Shown: positions 16,794-26,395, counted from the first letter of the stretch. The stretch: 37,548 bases of DNA from an uncultured Desulfovibrio sp. (GCA_900541395.1 UQJT01000023.1:1-37548); one strand, 5' to 3'. Numbers and translations are program-made. The notes: generated from the letters alone by a model not told the origin.

Positions 16794-17546
16794 TTATTGC
16801 TCGCCGAACCACTTGGTTTGGATGGCCTTTTCCTTGCCGTTGGCGCGGATGGCGGCCAGACCGGCGTTCACCTTGGCGGCCAGTTCCTTGTCGTCGGGGC
16901 GGAAGACAAAGCCCATGGCTTCCCCGGCCTCGGCCGTGAAGGCCACCTTCATGACGCCGTCGTAACCTTCTTTGCGGTTGGCGTAGTAGGCGGCCACGGG
17001 ATCGTCGCAGGCCACGGCGTCGATGCGGCCGTTTTTGAGGTCCTCAAAAGCAAGACCCACGTCGTCGTATGTGGCGATCTGCGCCTTGGGAGCTTCGCGC
17101 TGGAGCACGAACACGCCGGTGGTGCCGATCTGCGCGCCTACGCGCTTGCCGGCCAGGTCGTCCATTTTGGTGATGTCGGACTTCAGCGGTACCACCACGG
17201 CCTGACGCATTTTGTAATAGGGCTCGGAAAACAGGTAGCGCTTTTCGCGCTCGGGGGTGATGGTCACGCCCGCCGCGATAATGTCGCAGTTGTCGGAGTC
17301 TAGGGTGGCGAAAATGCCGTCCCACGAGGTGTTCATGAACTTCACCTCAAAGCCCGCTTCCTCGGCGATGGCTTTGATGATGTCCATGTCGTAGCCCACG
17401 ATTTCCTTGTTCATGTCCACGAATTCCAGCGGCGGGAAGGTGGCGTTGGTGGCGACCACCAGAGTTTTGCCGTCGGCCGCGTGGGCCGGGGCGAGCGGCG
17501 CGGCCAGGGCGAGGACCAGGGCCAGAGCCGTGAAGAGTCGTTTCAT
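16794..17546 (-). CDS. Amino-acid ABC transporter substrate-binding protein
   Basis: A 250-aa periplasmic binding protein of the SBP_bac_3 family (polar amino acids). The signal peptide is MKRLFTALALVLALAAPLAP with cleavage near AHA-AD. The mature part opens with LVVATNATFPPLEFVD. It has the family motif GYDMDIIKAIAEEAG, the ITPEREKRYLFSEPYY region and GAQIGTTG/DDVGLAFEDLKNGRIDAV in lobe 2. The exact ligand cannot be read from sequence. No permease or ATPase gene is adjacent, so it must work with a transporter encoded elsewhere. A strong promoter lies just upstream. Confidence 0.93.
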   Translation of the reverse strand: MKRLFTALALVLALAAPLAPAHAADGKTLVVATNATFPPLEFVDMNKEIVGYDMDIIKAIAEEAGFEVKFMNTSWDGIFATLDSDNCDIIAAGVTITPEREKRYLFSEPYYKMRQAVVVPLKSDITKMDDLAGKRVGAQIGTTGVFVLQREAPKAQIATYDDVGLAFEDLKNGRIDAVACDDPVAAYYANRKEGYDGVMKVAFTAEAGEAMGFVFRPDDKELAAKVNAGLAAIRANGKEKAIQTKWFGEQ

Positions 17547-17591
17547 GCGAACACTCCCTTCGGTAAAAGGTGCGGAGGCGAATTTCCATCC

Positions 17592-17619
17592 GTTATAGTG
17601 GGTTGGCCGAGGCTGTCAA
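17592..17619 (-). promoter_or_regulatory. Strong sigma70-type promoter of the binding-protein gene
   Basis: On the minus strand a perfect TTGACA (17614-17619) and TATAAC (17592-17597) are spaced by 16 bp, about 40 nt before the ATG. This is the best promoter match in the window, consistent with high expression of a periplasmic binding protein. Confidence 0.75.
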
Positions 17620-17675
17620 GCCGGGGAACTCCCGGGAATACGGGCGGAGCGAAGGGCGCGGCGGGATGGGGCGGT

Positions 17676-18929
17676 TCAGGAGCCTCGCGCCGCCCGCAGG
17701 GCTCCGGCCGTAAGATGGGCCGAGGCAAAGGCCCAGTGCAGGTTGTAGCCGCCCAGCAGGCCGGTGACGTCCAGCACCTCGCCGCAGAAGAACAGACCGG
17801 GGACCAGACGGCTTTGCAGGCGGCTGTCCAGGTCTTGCGTCCGCACGCCCCCGGCCGCGGCCTCGGCTTTGCGCAGTCCCTCGGTTCCGGACGGGATCAC
17901 GCGGTGGCGGTGCACGGCGTCGGCCAGGCGCAGGGCGTCTTTTTTACCCACTTCGGCCGCCTTGCGCCGGGCCAGATCGGGCGGGCACAGACGTTCGGCC
18001 AGGCGTTCAGGCAAGCGCCGGGCCAGCAGCGTGCGGACCAGGAGCTTGCCGTGGGCGGGGTCGTGCAGCCATGCCGCCGTCGGTTCCGCGGGCAGAAAAT
18101 CCACGTTGAGCGTGTCGCCTCGATTCCACAGGCACGAGGCCGCCAATCCGGCCGGGCCGCTCAGTCCCCGGTGGGTGAAAAGCAGGGGCCGCGCGTCGCA
18201 GGGATCAAGGCGGGGTTCTCCGCCGTCGGCGGGCAGCACGCTCAGGCGGGCGCTCAGACTGATGCCCTCCAGGCCGCGCAGGGGCCAGTCCTCGGGCATG
18301 ATCAGCGGGACGAGCGCGGGGCGGAAGGGCGTCACCCGGTGCCCCCAACGCGCGGCCAGGCGGCCGCCGAAATCCGTGGCCCCGGCCTGGGGGCAGGCCG
18401 GGCCGCCCGTGGCGATCACCAGTTGGGGCGCGAGCAGCGTTCCGGCCTCCGAACGCAACCGGAACAGAGAAGTCCCGTCCGGTCCCGTCGTGCGGGCCGC
18501 TTCGTCCACGCGCTTCCCCAGTCGGAAGCTCACACCCGCCTCGCGGCCCAGGCGTTCCAGGCCGTCGGCGAGTTCCCGCGCCGGGCGCAGGCAGAAAATC
18601 TGTCCGAAGCCGCGTTCCTCCCAGGGGATGTTCAGTTCGGCCAGCAGGGCGAGGACCGCGTCCGGGCCGAAGCGGCGGAAGGCCGCGCGGCAGGGAGACA
18701 GATCGGCTCCCACGTAATGGCGGACATCGAGCAGACGGTTGGTGACGTTGCCCATGCCGCCGCCGGCCAGGGCCAGCTTGCGCCCGGCCCGGGCCTGATG
18801 GTCGACGAGGGCCACGGCCAACCCGCGCCGGGCCGCCTCCACGGCGCAGATCAGTCCCGCCGCGCCCGCGCCCAGCACAAGCGCGTCGAAATGTTCGCCG
18901 TCGTCACGGCCGCTCGTCCGCACGATCAC
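17676..18929 (-). CDS. YhiN/HI0933-family NAD(P)/FAD-dependent oxidoreductase
   Basis: A 417-aa flavoprotein of the HI0933/YhiN family, whose physiological reaction is not established. The FAD dinucleotide-binding motif [19 protein letters not shown] is near residue 18. Other family hallmarks are [44 protein letters not shown] and the C-terminal [15 protein letters not shown]. The frame opens with GTG at 18929, overlapping the upstream stop by four bases. A second GTG two codons on (18923) has the better-spaced GGAAGG site and may be the true start. It is the last gene of the ispDF run. Confidence 0.9.
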   Translation of the reverse strand: MIVRTSGRDDGEHFDALVLGAGAAGLICAVEAARRGLAVALVDHQARAGRKLALAGGGMGNVTNRLLDVRHYVGADLSPCRAAFRRFGPDAVLALLAELNIPWEERGFGQIFCLRPARELADGLERLGREAGVSFRLGKRVDEAARTTGPDGTSLFRLRSEAGTLLAPQLVIATGGPACPQAGATDFGGRLAARWGHRVTPFRPALVPLIMPEDWPLRGLEGISLSARLSVLPADGGEPRLDPCDARPLLFTHRGLSGPAGLAASCLWNRGDTLNVDFLPAEPTAAWLHDPAHGKLLVRTLLARRLPERLAERLCPPDLARRKAAEVGKKDALRLADAVHRHRVIPSGTEGLRKAEAAAGGVRTQDLDSRLQSRLVPGLFFCGEVLDVTGLLGGYNLHWAFASAHLTAGALRAARGS

Positions 18930-20701
18930 CTTCCGTATATATCGCGCATGACGGCGATCAGTTTTTGCAGCCGGCGGTCCCAGGTGTGGCAGGCGAGCAC
19001 CCGGCGGCGTCCCGCCCGGATCAGGGCCTCGCGCTCGGCCGGGTGAGCGAGGTAGCGGCGCGTCAGTTCGGGCACTTCGTCGGGGTGGCGGTAGCAGGCC
19101 ATTTCCACGCCGGGTTCGAACAATTCATCCATCTGCTCCCGCCAGTCGGTGAGCACAAAGGCCCCGGCCGCAGGCACGTCGAACACCCGCTGATTCACCG
19201 CGCCTTTCATCTGCACGCTGGTGGTGTTGAAGTTGATGGTGGACAGCGGATAGAAGCGGGGCAGGTCCTCGTAGTAATTGAGGGCGTCGTGCCAGCGCCA
19301 GGGCCGGGTTTCGTCGCGCAGGGCCACGCGCCAGCCGGGATCGCCCACGATCAGGGGCCGGAAGTCGAGCAGACGGCGCACGCAGGCTTCACGATACTGG
19401 CGGGTGGCTTCCCAGGTAAGCAGGGTTTCGTAGGCCAGTTGCGCCTCGCGGTCGGGCAGGGCGTCGTAGGCGGCGGCCAGGTCCGGGGACCAGGCGCGCG
19501 CGAAGTCGCGGGCCGATCGCTCGGGCGCGGTCGCAAAGGCCGCCGCCACATCTTTGTAGGTCAGAAGCAGGGAACGGGGAAAGCGGACTTTGGCCAGGCG
19601 CTGCCCTACTTTGTAGCGCATGGAGTTGCCCACAAAGGACAGCTCGGCCCGCCACGCGGCCGGAGCCGGGCGACCGTGTCCGCAGGCGTCGCGGGGGCGA
19701 AAGCGCTCGGGGTCCGTGCCCAGGGGCAAATGGTGCACGTGGGGAAAACCCTGGGCGCGCAACGAGGGGATGTTGTCCCTGTCCCAGGTGAAAATGGTCA
19801 GCCAGGGGCTGGCCAGGCCCTCGTACAGGTGCAGCACCAGATGCGGATTGTCCACGAACCACGAAGCCAGGGGCAGTTCCAGCCGGGCCAGCAGATCGGT
19901 GAGCAGCCCCTCGCGGTCCACGCCCAGGTGGTTGAGGGTGAGGACCATATCGGGCTTGAATTCCACCACTTCGCGCAACAGAGCGGAAACAAAGTCGCCG
20001 CTGGCGATTTCGTCGTCGGGCAGGGTGAGCAGGCGGTGGGGCAGGCCCAGGCGGGCGCAGGCTCCGGCCACTTCGCCCAGCAGAAAATAACGACTGGTGA
20101 TCAGCAACAGGCGTGGTTCGGCCGAACGGAAACGCGGCTGCCGGGCCCGGTTCCAGAAGTCGAAACGGCGGCTGGCCTCCAACTGTTCGCGCAGTCGGCC
20201 GTAATAAGACTTGTCCAGGCGCTGGTAGACGGGGTGCGGCAGGGGCAAAAAGGGCAGGCCGCCCCGTTCCGTCTGCCAGTGGGACAGACGGGCCAGAGCG
20301 GCGGCGGGATCGGCGTCGTTCACCACCAGCAGACGGGGATCGGCAAGCTCGAGGCCCGCCGCCCGCCGCGCGTCGTCTTCTTTGTCCACCACGGCCACCA
20401 GCGGAACGCCCGCCGGGCAATCCCCCGCACCGGGCAGGGTCGGAGCAGCCTCCAGCAGGCGGGCCAGGGCGTGGCCCATGCCCGCGCCCAGCAGCACGGG
20501 CAGCACGGGACGCGCCGGGGGAGCGTCCGCGGCGTTCAATGCGTCCGGCCTATGCAGCGCATTTAGGATAGCCAGTTCGCGACGGGGGCCGCCGGGCCCG
20601 AGCAGGCGTAGCGGCGTTGCGCCGGGGCGGTCGATTTCCACGTCGATCGGGCGGCCTTCGGCGTCGTACAGGGGGCGGCAGCGTCGGGTGCGCAAGCTCA
20701 T
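18926..20701 (-). CDS. CgeB/DUF3880-like glycosyltransferase family protein
   Basis: A 591-aa soluble protein in two parts. The first ~230 residues include a Rossmann-like [16 protein letters not shown] segment followed by [12 protein letters not shown]. The rest resembles CgeB/DUF3880 family-1-type glycosyltransferases: [60 protein letters not shown] and a C-terminal [21 protein letters not shown] donor-site-like segment. The acceptor is unknown; surface glycan or flagellin glycosylation is a guess. The ATG at 20701 overlaps the upstream stop by four bases. The longer frame to 20884 is within the neighbour and rejected. Confidence 0.75.
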   Translation of the reverse strand: MSLRTRRCRPLYDAEGRPIDVEIDRPGATPLRLLGPGGPRRELAILNALHRPDALNAADAPPARPVLPVLLGAGMGHALARLLEAAPTLPGAGDCPAGVPLVAVVDKEDDARRAAGLELADPRLLVVNDADPAAALARLSHWQTERGGLPFLPLPHPVYQRLDKSYYGRLREQLEASRRFDFWNRARQPRFRSAEPRLLLITSRYFLLGEVAGACARLGLPHRLLTLPDDEIASGDFVSALLREVVEFKPDMVLTLNHLGVDREGLLTDLLARLELPLASWFVDNPHLVLHLYEGLASPWLTIFTWDRDNIPSLRAQGFPHVHHLPLGTDPERFRPRDACGHGRPAPAAWRAELSFVGNSMRYKVGQRLAKVRFPRSLLLTYKDVAAAFATAPERSARDFARAWSPDLAAAYDALPDREAQLAYETLLTWEATRQYREACVRRLLDFRPLIVGDPGWRVALRDETRPWRWHDALNYYEDLPRFYPLSTINFNTTSVQMKGAVNQRVFDVPAAGAFVLTDWREQMDELFEPGVEMACYRHPDEVPELTRRYLAHPAEREALIRAGRRRVLACHTWDRRLQKLIAVMRDIYGR

Positions 20702-21882
20702 GACGGTCGGCCTGAGGGTCTGGAGTAAGCGGGGTGCCCGGGGCATAGCGGCCGCGCGGTTTCCGCGCCTGGGGGCAGAACAATCACCTCGTCGCCCCGG
20801 CGCTCGAAGCGCGCCCCGCGTATGGGGCTTTCGACATCCAAAATCGCCCCGTCCAGCACCAGGCGCACGCCGGGATGCACGCAACCTGTCACGACCAGGC
20901 GCGAAGGCCGCTGCCGCTCACGCGCGCGTTCCAGCCCGGCCTGAAGAAAAGCCCGCTGTTTTTCCAGAATATGGGCCTCGCGGCGGGCGCGGGCCAGGCG
21001 ACGGGCGCAGTCGTTGGCATCGGGCGGCAGGTGCCCGGCCAGGGGGGCGCACTGGTCCACCGTTCGCCGGGCTTTGTCCAGGCGTTCGGAACAGCGGCGC
21101 AGGGGGCGGGACCACGCGGGGTCGTCGCCCAGGACCACCAGGGTGGGGGCGAGCGAGGCGTGCCCCAGATCGCCGCCCACGGCGAGCGCGCGGCGTGCCC
21201 GGCATACGCCGCCGTTCAGGTTGCGGCGCACGACAATGCCTCCCCCGGCCAGCAGGGCGCTGTGAAGGGCCTGATCGATATCCAGGTCGTTCCCGGCCCG
21301 CAGCTCGGCTTTGTCGGCAAAACCGATGCGCAGGTTCCGGCCCGCGCTCAACAGACAGTTGGCGTTGTCGCCCCGCGCGCCGACCCGCACGGCCAAATCG
21401 CCCCTGGCCCTCACCCGGCCGCCGAACACGCCGCCGTCCACCAGCACCTCGGTCCCCCGGACCGTAAAGCCGCTGCCCACGTCGCGGTGGATGTGAACCT
21501 TGCCCACAAAGGCGATGTTGCCGGTATGGAAATCCACGCCGCCGCGCACGTTGAGCAGGGTCTTGACCGCGATGAGCCCCTCCTCGCGGTATACGTAACC
21601 CGCCGCCGTGGCCAGCAGGCGCAGGGGATGACGAGGATCGGGGGCGGTATGCCGACCGGCGGGCAGAACAGGGGCGTCCAGAATGAAACGGGGATCGATC
21701 TCCGCTCCGGACTCGCCCCCGGCGGAGGCCAACGGCGTCAGTTCGGCCAAAACCTGGCCGGGGAGCACGTTGCGCGCGTAACCCAGGTTGCGCATGTCGC
21801 AACGGCCGCGCGCCAGAGGGCGAGGCTTGAGAGCCGTATGGTCGAAGTCGGGGTCGAAGAAGTGACGCAGATACCAGGGCAT
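20698..21882 (-). CDS. FapA-like DUF342 protein
   Basis: A 394-aa protein resembling the DUF342/FapA family (flagellar assembly protein A domain). The middle (about 95-255) is a repetitive glycine-rich beta-solenoid-like region: [52 protein letters not shown]. An Arg/Glu-rich helical stretch follows (about 270-330), then a final beta segment ([17 protein letters not shown]). The family's role is unclear; some members bind cell-envelope or motility machinery. It starts four bases after ispDF and its stop overlaps the glycosyltransferase start, so the three are probably one transcript. Confidence 0.78.
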   Translation of the reverse strand: MPWYLRHFFDPDFDHTALKPRPLARGRCDMRNLGYARNVLPGQVLAELTPLASAGGESGAEIDPRFILDAPVLPAGRHTAPDPRHPLRLLATAAGYVYREEGLIAVKTLLNVRGGVDFHTGNIAFVGKVHIHRDVGSGFTVRGTEVLVDGGVFGGRVRARGDLAVRVGARGDNANCLLSAGRNLRIGFADKAELRAGNDLDIDQALHSALLAGGGIVVRRNLNGGVCRARRALAVGGDLGHASLAPTLVVLGDDPAWSRPLRRCSERLDKARRTVDQCAPLAGHLPPDANDCARRLARARREAHILEKQRAFLQAGLERARERQRPSRLVVTGCVHPGVRLVLDGAILDVESPIRGARFERRGDEVIVLPPGAETARPLCPGHPAYSRPSGRPS

Positions 21883-21885
21883 GGC

Positions 21886-23142
21886 CTACCCCCGGTCGGG
21901 CGTCGCGTCGAAAGCGGGGGCCGCGCGCCGCCGCAGGCCCGACACCAGGGCGGCGGCCTTGAGGCCCAGGCATTCGCCGGTGAAGCCGAGGCCCTCTTCG
22001 GTGGTGGCCTTGAGATTGACCTGATCCTCGCGGAGGCTCATAAGCCGGGCCACGTTGCGTCGGATGAGATCGACGTGGGGGGCCAGGCGGGGCTTCTGAG
22101 CAATGACGGTCAGGTCCACGTGGCAGATTTCCAGCCCGGCCTCGGCCGCCATATCCATAACCATATCCAGCATAAGAGAGGAAGACGCGCCGTCCCAACG
22201 CGGATCGTCGTCCGGAAACCGGCGGCCTATGTCGCCCGCGGCCAGGCAACCCAAAACGGCGTCCATCAGGGCGTGCAGCAACACATCGCCGTCGGAGTGG
22301 GCGCTGACGGTCCACTCGCCGGGGATGGGCACGCCGCCCAATACCAGGGGGCGGGAGCCGCCGTAGCGATGCACGTCGTAGCCCCAGCCCGAACAGGGGC
22401 GGGGAGCGTTGCGGTCCGCCAGCAGGGCCAGGTCTTCGGGCAGCGTTATTTTACGATTGGCCGGGTCGCCTTCCACCACGGCCACCGGATGGCCGCAGCG
22501 TTCCATAAGCGAGGCGTCGTCCGTGACTTCCCATCCTTCGGCCTCGGCCCGGCGGTGGGCTTCGGCCAGCGCCGCCGTCCGAAATGCCTGCGGAGTTTGC
22601 GCGGCCCGCAGATCGGCGCGGGCCGGAGTGCGCCGGACACGGTTCCCGGCATCCACTTCCTTGATGGTGTCGGTGACGGGCAGGCCGGGCACGACGCCGA
22701 ACGGAAGCTCCGCTCCGTCCGCCGGGGGGATGGTCGGAGAGTCGGTCAAGGCGTCGGCCACACGGGTGACCAGGGCCGGGGTAAGGAAGGGACGGGCTCC
22801 GTCGTGCACCAGAACCGTGCCGCAGGCGGCGGGCAGGGCGGCCAGACCCAGTCGCACCGAATCCTGACGGCGGGGACCTCCGGCGGCCGTGCGCCACGGC
22901 ACGCCCAGGACGTGATCACGGTCAAGATCGGCCAGTTCGGCCGTGGCGGCGTCCAGCCGTTCCGGCGGAAACACGACGACCAGCCCTCGCACCCGGGGCG
23001 AGGCGGTCAGGGCGCGGGCGGCCCGCCACCACAGGGGCGCGCCGTTCCGGCGCAGGAACTGCTTGGCCTCGCCGCCCGTGGCGGCGGCCAGCCTGCTGCC
23101 CTGACCGGCGGCCAGCAGCAGGGCCCAGCACTCGTTGTTCAT
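21886..23142 (-). CDS. ispDF: Bifunctional IspD-IspF, MEP isoprenoid pathway
   Basis: A fusion of two non-consecutive enzymes of the methylerythritol phosphate pathway. Residues 1 to ~235 are the cytidylyltransferase IspD (LLLAAGQGSRLAAA, VLVHDGARPFL, RRTPARADLRAAQTPQAF, EVTDDASLME). Residues ~248-405 are IspF, 2C-methyl-D-erythritol 2,4-cyclodiphosphate synthase, with metal ligands in GYDVHRY and HSDGDVLLHALMDA and the C-terminal NLKATTEEGLGFTG. Fusions of this kind are known in alpha-, epsilon- and deltaproteobacteria. The 418-aa length is as expected. A GGGGAA site precedes the ATG; rnpB ends 47 bp upstream. Confidence 0.97.
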   Translation of the reverse strand: MNNECWALLLAAGQGSRLAAATGGEAKQFLRRNGAPLWWRAARALTASPRVRGLVVVFPPERLDAATAELADLDRDHVLGVPWRTAAGGPRRQDSVRLGLAALPAACGTVLVHDGARPFLTPALVTRVADALTDSPTIPPADGAELPFGVVPGLPVTDTIKEVDAGNRVRRTPARADLRAAQTPQAFRTAALAEAHRRAEAEGWEVTDDASLMERCGHPVAVVEGDPANRKITLPEDLALLADRNAPRPCSGWGYDVHRYGGSRPLVLGGVPIPGEWTVSAHSDGDVLLHALMDAVLGCLAAGDIGRRFPDDDPRWDGASSSLMLDMVMDMAAEAGLEICHVDLTVIAQKPRLAPHVDLIRRNVARLMSLREDQVNLKATTEEGLGFTGECLGLKAAALVSGLRRRAAPAFDATPDRG

Positions 23143-23157
23143 GGCGTTCCCCGCGCG

Positions 23158-23176
23158 GCCGGGGCCGTGCCCCGGC
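23158..23176. other. GC hairpin in the ispDF leader
   Basis: Arms 23158-23165 and 23169-23176 form a perfect 8-bp stem with a 3-nt loop between the rnpB T-run and the ispDF ATG. On the minus strand the T-run precedes rather than follows it, so it is not an intrinsic terminator for rnpB. Confidence 0.5.
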
Positions 23177-23188
23177 GAAAAAAAGAAT

Positions 23189-23559
23189 CGGGAGTCGGAC
23201 TGTAAGCCGGGTTTTGTACCTTTCGTCCCGAGGGGCGGAAGGCGGTCGTCATTCCTCTAGGAGCGCGGTTACCCACGCCCTCAAGCAACCTACCCGGGAA
23301 CCAGAGGCCGGGCCGGCCGGTTCCCCTATTTGGTCTTGCTTCGGATGGGGCTTGCCTGGCTTGCCGCGTTACCGCGACAACCGGTGGGCTCTTACCCCAC
23401 CGTTTCACCCTTACCCCCGCGCGCAGCGAGGGCGGTTTGCTTTCTGTTGCGCTTGCCGGAGATCGCTCTCCCCGGGTATTACCCGGCATCCCGCCCTGCG
23501 AAGCCCGGACTTTCCTCCCCGGACCCTGCGGTCCGCGGCGACGACCCGTCCGGCTCCCG
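23189..23559 (-). ncRNA. rnpB: RNase P RNA, class A
   Basis: The catalytic RNA of RNase P, which matures tRNA 5' ends. On the minus strand the ends pair (CGGGAGCCGGAC near 23559 with GTCCGACTCCCG near 23189) as helix P1. The universally conserved GAGGAAAGTCCGGGCT is at 23501-23516, with the ACAGAAA segment near 23441 and GGTAAGAGCCCACCGG. The 3' AAACCCGGCTTACAG is also present. Length is about 371 nt, as expected for class A. A run of seven T follows the 3' end (23180s). Open frames crossing it are not genes. It lies between the zinc-ribbon gene and ispDF on the same strand. Confidence 0.97.
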
Positions 23560-23566
23560 AAATGTC

Positions 23567-23606
23567 GCGCGCCGCCCCGCCGTCCGCACGCGCGGACGCG
23601 GCGCGC
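23567..23606 (-). terminator. Nested hairpin between the zinc-ribbon gene and rnpB
   Basis: Outer arms 23567-23575/23598-23606 (9 bp) enclose inner arms 23581-23587/23592-23598, which share one base with the outer helix. It starts a few bases after the zinc-ribbon gene stop, with only a weak ATTT after it. It may terminate that transcript or guide processing of rnpB. Confidence 0.5.
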
Positions 23607-23612
23607 GCAACG

Positions 23613-24428
23613 TTATTCCTTATCCGCGTCCGCCGCGCCCACCGTGTCCTCGAAAAAAGTCTGGGTCGGGGCGGCCTTGGCCTGTCCGGCGGCTTCGGCC
23701 TCGGGGTCCTGAAAGTGGCGATCCCAGTAGATAAGGCGCTGGCAGTTGGGGCAGCTCAGAATCTGCTGGCCGCGCTGCAGTTCGATGAACACCTGGGGCG
23801 GAATGGCGATGTGGCAGCCCGCGCACACGCCGTTGTCCACCGGCACGATGACCGGGTGCTCCAAACGGCGGCGGATGAACTCGTACCGCGAGAGCACCGG
23901 AGCGGGCACTTCCGAACCGGTGACGGAGCGGGTCTTTTCCAACTCGTCCAGTTTGCCGTCGGCTTCGGCCAGGCGCTCGGCCAGGTTGGCCTGCTTGACT
24001 TCCAGTTCGGCCTTGAGGGAAGTCCAGGTTTCGTCCACCTCTTTCAGGTTGTTTTCCTGAATGTTGCGCTCTTCCTGAAGGGCGACGCGTTCTTCCTCGC
24101 GCGAGCGGTTCTGACGTTCCATGTTGTCCATTTCGCGGACCATGGCCTGATACTCGCGGGTGTTGCCCACCTGCATGAGCTTGCTTTTGCTCTTTTTGAT
24201 GCGGGCCGAGTCGTCCTCGATGTCCACGTCCAGACGTTTCTGCTGTTCCTTGAGGTGCTGCAGCTTGTCCAGCACGCGGTTGCGCTGCTCTTCCTGAACC
24301 GCGAAACGGCGGGAGAGCTCTTCCACTTCCTGGGGGGCCGTCTTCAGTTCGGTCTTCACGGCGTGGATGGCGTCGTCCACATGCTGGAGGGCCACCAGTT
24401 GGCGAATCTGCTCAAGATAGAGGCTCAC
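23613..24428 (-). CDS. Coiled-coil C4-type zinc-ribbon protein (DUF164 family)
   Basis: A 271-aa protein with a long helical hairpin (about residues 10-175, rich in Glu, Gln, Arg, Lys with heptad character) followed by a C4 zinc ribbon. The ribbon cysteines are in CAGC (about 206-209) and CPNC (about 230-233). This is the DUF164/zf-RING_7 family, widespread but of uncertain function, often next to nif3-like genes as here. It starts with GTG at 24428, overlapping the upstream stop by four bases. The acidic tail ends ADADKE. Confidence 0.9.
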   Translation of the reverse strand: MSLYLEQIRQLVALQHVDDAIHAVKTELKTAPQEVEELSRRFAVQEEQRNRVLDKLQHLKEQQKRLDVDIEDDSARIKKSKSKLMQVGNTREYQAMVREMDNMERQNRSREEERVALQEERNIQENNLKEVDETWTSLKAELEVKQANLAERLAEADGKLDELEKTRSVTGSEVPAPVLSRYEFIRRRLEHPVIVPVDNGVCAGCHIAIPPQVFIELQRGQQILSCPNCQRLIYWDRHFQDPEAEAAGQAKAAPTQTFFEDTVGAADADKE

Positions 24429-25288
24429 GACAGTACCTCCGGTACTTCAAGTAAGGAAAAAGGGCTAAAAGGGTCCCGCCGGGGCAGAAAGCTCACCCTG
24501 ACGTCGGGCAGACGGCGCGCCAGGACGAGGGCCAGGCGGCGGGTCATTTCCTCTTCCAGAATGAAATGGCCCACGTCCAGCACGGCGAACGCCGCGCCGG
24601 AAGGGAGCCGGTTGCGGGAAACAAGGTCCAGGGCGTCGTGATACTTCACGTCGCCGGTGATATACAGATCGGCCCCCGACGCGCGGGCCTCGTCCATGAG
24701 CGATGCTCCGGAGCCGGTGCACACCGCCACCCGGCGGATGGCGGCGGGAGCTTCGCCGATCAGGCGGGCCACGGCGTTGGCGCGTTCCAGGGGCAGCAGG
24801 GCGGCCAACTTCCGGGCCAGCTCGGGCAGGGAAAGAGGGGCGGGCAGGTCGCCCACGCAGCCGAATCCCCCCGTCCGTTCCGTGCCGTCGGCCCGGCGCG
24901 CGACGCCGGTGACTTCCAGAAAACGGCGTCCGCTCAGCCCCAGTTCGTCGGGCAGCCATGCCGCCGGTCCGTCGGGGTTGGCGTCCAGGGTGGTGTGGGC
25001 CGCGTACAGGGGCATGTCGTGGGAAAACAGAAGCGAGAGCGTCCGCTGATAGATGTCGAGGGCGTCGGGGTAGCGGGGGCGCAATGTGAGCGGGTGGTGG
25101 GTGAGCAGCATGTCGGCCCCGGCGGCCGCGGCTTCGGCCACGGCGTCGGGCGTAGGGTCGAGGCTGACGGCCAGATGGGCGATCTCCGGCCGGGCCGAGG
25201 CCACCTGTATGCCGGATTTGTCCCACTCGGCGGCGAACTCCGGGGGAGCCGCCTCTTCCAGAATCGCGATGAGTTTGTGCTGCTGCAT
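24425..25288 (-). CDS. Nif3-like dinuclear metal centre protein (YbgI/DUF34)
   Basis: A 287-aa member of the NIF3/YbgI family. Members form toroidal hexamers with two metals per subunit; some act as GTP cyclohydrolase-like enzymes or metal chaperones, but the role is generally unsettled. Metal-ligand segments are visible: LLTHHPL near residue 62 and the C-terminal DVGHFILEEEM. EWDKSGIQV and the GSGASLMDEARASGADLYITGDVKYHDAL block are characteristic. It begins the long minus-strand run leading to rnpB and ispDF, with a plausible promoter about 130 bp upstream. Confidence 0.93.
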   Translation of the reverse strand: MQQHKLIAILEEAAPPEFAAEWDKSGIQVASARPEIAHLAVSLDPTPDAVAEAAAAGADMLLTHHPLTLRPRYPDALDIYQRTLSLLFSHDMPLYAAHTTLDANPDGPAAWLPDELGLSGRRFLEVTGVARRADGTERTGGFGCVGDLPAPLSLPELARKLAALLPLERANAVARLIGEAPAAIRRVAVCTGSGASLMDEARASGADLYITGDVKYHDALDLVSRNRLPSGAAFAVLDVGHFILEEEMTRRLALVLARRLPDVRVSFLPRRDPFSPFSLLEVPEVLS

Positions 25289-25416
25289 CCCGCCTTCTTC
25301 AAAAGGGCCGCGGCCGAAACCGGCGGCATGGGCACGCCCGCGCCGTCGCGCGGGGCTTGCGGAGCGCCCGGCCGCCAGGGCGGGGACGCAACCGGTCTGT
25401 CGACATGGAATTGAAC

Positions 25417-25445
25417 TTTCTAATAAAAAAACACCGCTTCGTCAA
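25417..25445 (-). promoter_or_regulatory. Probable promoter of the nif3-to-yhiN run
   Basis: On the minus strand TTGACG (25440-25445) and TAGAAA (25417-25422) are spaced by 17 bp across an unusually A/T-rich patch. The leader to the Nif3-like ATG would be about 120 nt. Confidence 0.55.
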
Positions 25446-25506
25446 GTCGGAGAGCGGATGTCCCCGCCGCTTCCCCCTTCGGACGATTTCAGCTATGCTG
25501 CCGCCC

Positions 25507-26190
25507 ATGCCGAACTTTCTACTTCTCTCCGACGTATTTTGCCCCTGGTGCTACGGCTTCGGCCGGGTCATGCGGCGCCTTGTCGCCGAGCATCCCGGCT
25601 GGCCGGTGCGGGTTTTGTGCGGCGGGCTCATGGACGAGCCTTCCACTCTGGCCGATTTGGCGGAGGAATCCCCTCATATCCGCGACTTTTTCGTCCGACT
25701 GGCGGACACCACGGGGCAGTCCGTGGGGCAGGCTTTTCTGGACAAGCTCGATCCGGCCCGGGGCCGTCTGATCCGCCTGTACTCCCCGGCCGTGGCCGCG
25801 CCTTTGGCCGCGCTCAAGCGCTTGGACCCCGGCCGCGCCCTGGAGCATATGGAAGCTTTTCAGGCCGCTTTTTACGGTGGGGGGCAAGATGTGCTGAATC
25901 CCGACGTGCAGCGCGAACTGGCCGTCGGCTTGGGAGCGGACCCCGCCGCCTTCTCCGCCGCCCTGGCCGCCCCGGATCTGCCGGAGCGCGTCCAGGCCGA
26001 AATGGACGAGGCCGCCGCCATTATGGGCGAATTCGCCCTGTATCCCACTCTCTACCTGGAGGACGGAGCTTCCCGCCGCCTTCTGGCCCGGGGCTTCGCC
26101 CCCTATGAGCAGGTGGCCGCCAAACTCGCCGACGCCGCCTCGGCTCCGGTCCTGGGGCCCGTCTGCACCCTCGACGGGCATTGCGATTAG
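25507..26190 (+). CDS. DsbA/FrnE-like thiol oxidoreductase
   Basis: A 227-aa DsbA-family thioredoxin-fold protein without a signal peptide, so probably cytoplasmic. The redox motif CPWC appears near the start (SDVFCPWCYGFGRVM), as in FrnE and related proteins. A helical insertion follows, and the cis-Pro loop region is likely ALYPTLYLEDG. Related proteins act in oxidative or metal stress, but the substrate is unknown. ATG 25507 is chosen because it gives a typical short N-terminus. ATG 25495 is possible and neither has a strong ribosome-binding site. It is convergent with tex. Confidence 0.85.
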   Translation: MPNFLLLSDVFCPWCYGFGRVMRRLVAEHPGWPVRVLCGGLMDEPSTLADLAEESPHIRDFFVRLADTTGQSVGQAFLDKLDPARGRLIRLYSPAVAAPLAALKRLDPGRALEHMEAFQAAFYGGGQDVLNPDVQRELAVGLGADPAAFSAALAAPDLPERVQAEMDEAAAIMGEFALYPTLYLEDGASRRLLARGFAPYEQVAAKLADAASAPVLGPVCTLDGHCD

Positions 26191-26214
26191 AGCGTTTCGT
26201 CATGGAAATGCTCT
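26189..26214. repeat. AGAGC...GCTCT hairpin after the DsbA-like gene
   Basis: AGAGCGTTTC (26189-26198) pairs with GAAATGCTCT (26205-26214), one G-T pair, overlapping the stop codon. The outer AGAGC matches the ends of the MITE-like family at 16591-16731. It may act as a terminator. Confidence 0.6.
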
Positions 26215-26306
26215 ACGCAGTCGAGCAAGGCGAGGCTTTCGCTTTTCTTTTTCCTTATCCGCAATCCGGCGCCTGCTTTTTCATCAAAACTTCCTTTGTG
26301 GTTTGA

Positions 26307-26395
26307 AACTTCCCCCTTCAAGGGGAAAAGAGCGGTCGACAAGACGGCGAAGCCGATGAAATCCTTTTCTGTAACTCCTCCCTTCAGGGAGGGGC
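26307..26395. other. Short hairpins between DsbA-like gene and tex
   Basis: CCCC-TTCAA-GGGG near 26313 and CCTCCC-TTCA-GGGAGG near 26377-26392 are small stems in an otherwise unremarkable 240-bp convergent gap. The second could serve as a terminator for tex. I see no gene here. Confidence 0.4.

Noticed and set aside
23214..24641. Plus-strand open frames over rnpB and the zinc-ribbon gene
   Set aside because: The region contains the conserved RNase P RNA core and a clear zinc-ribbon protein on the minus strand.
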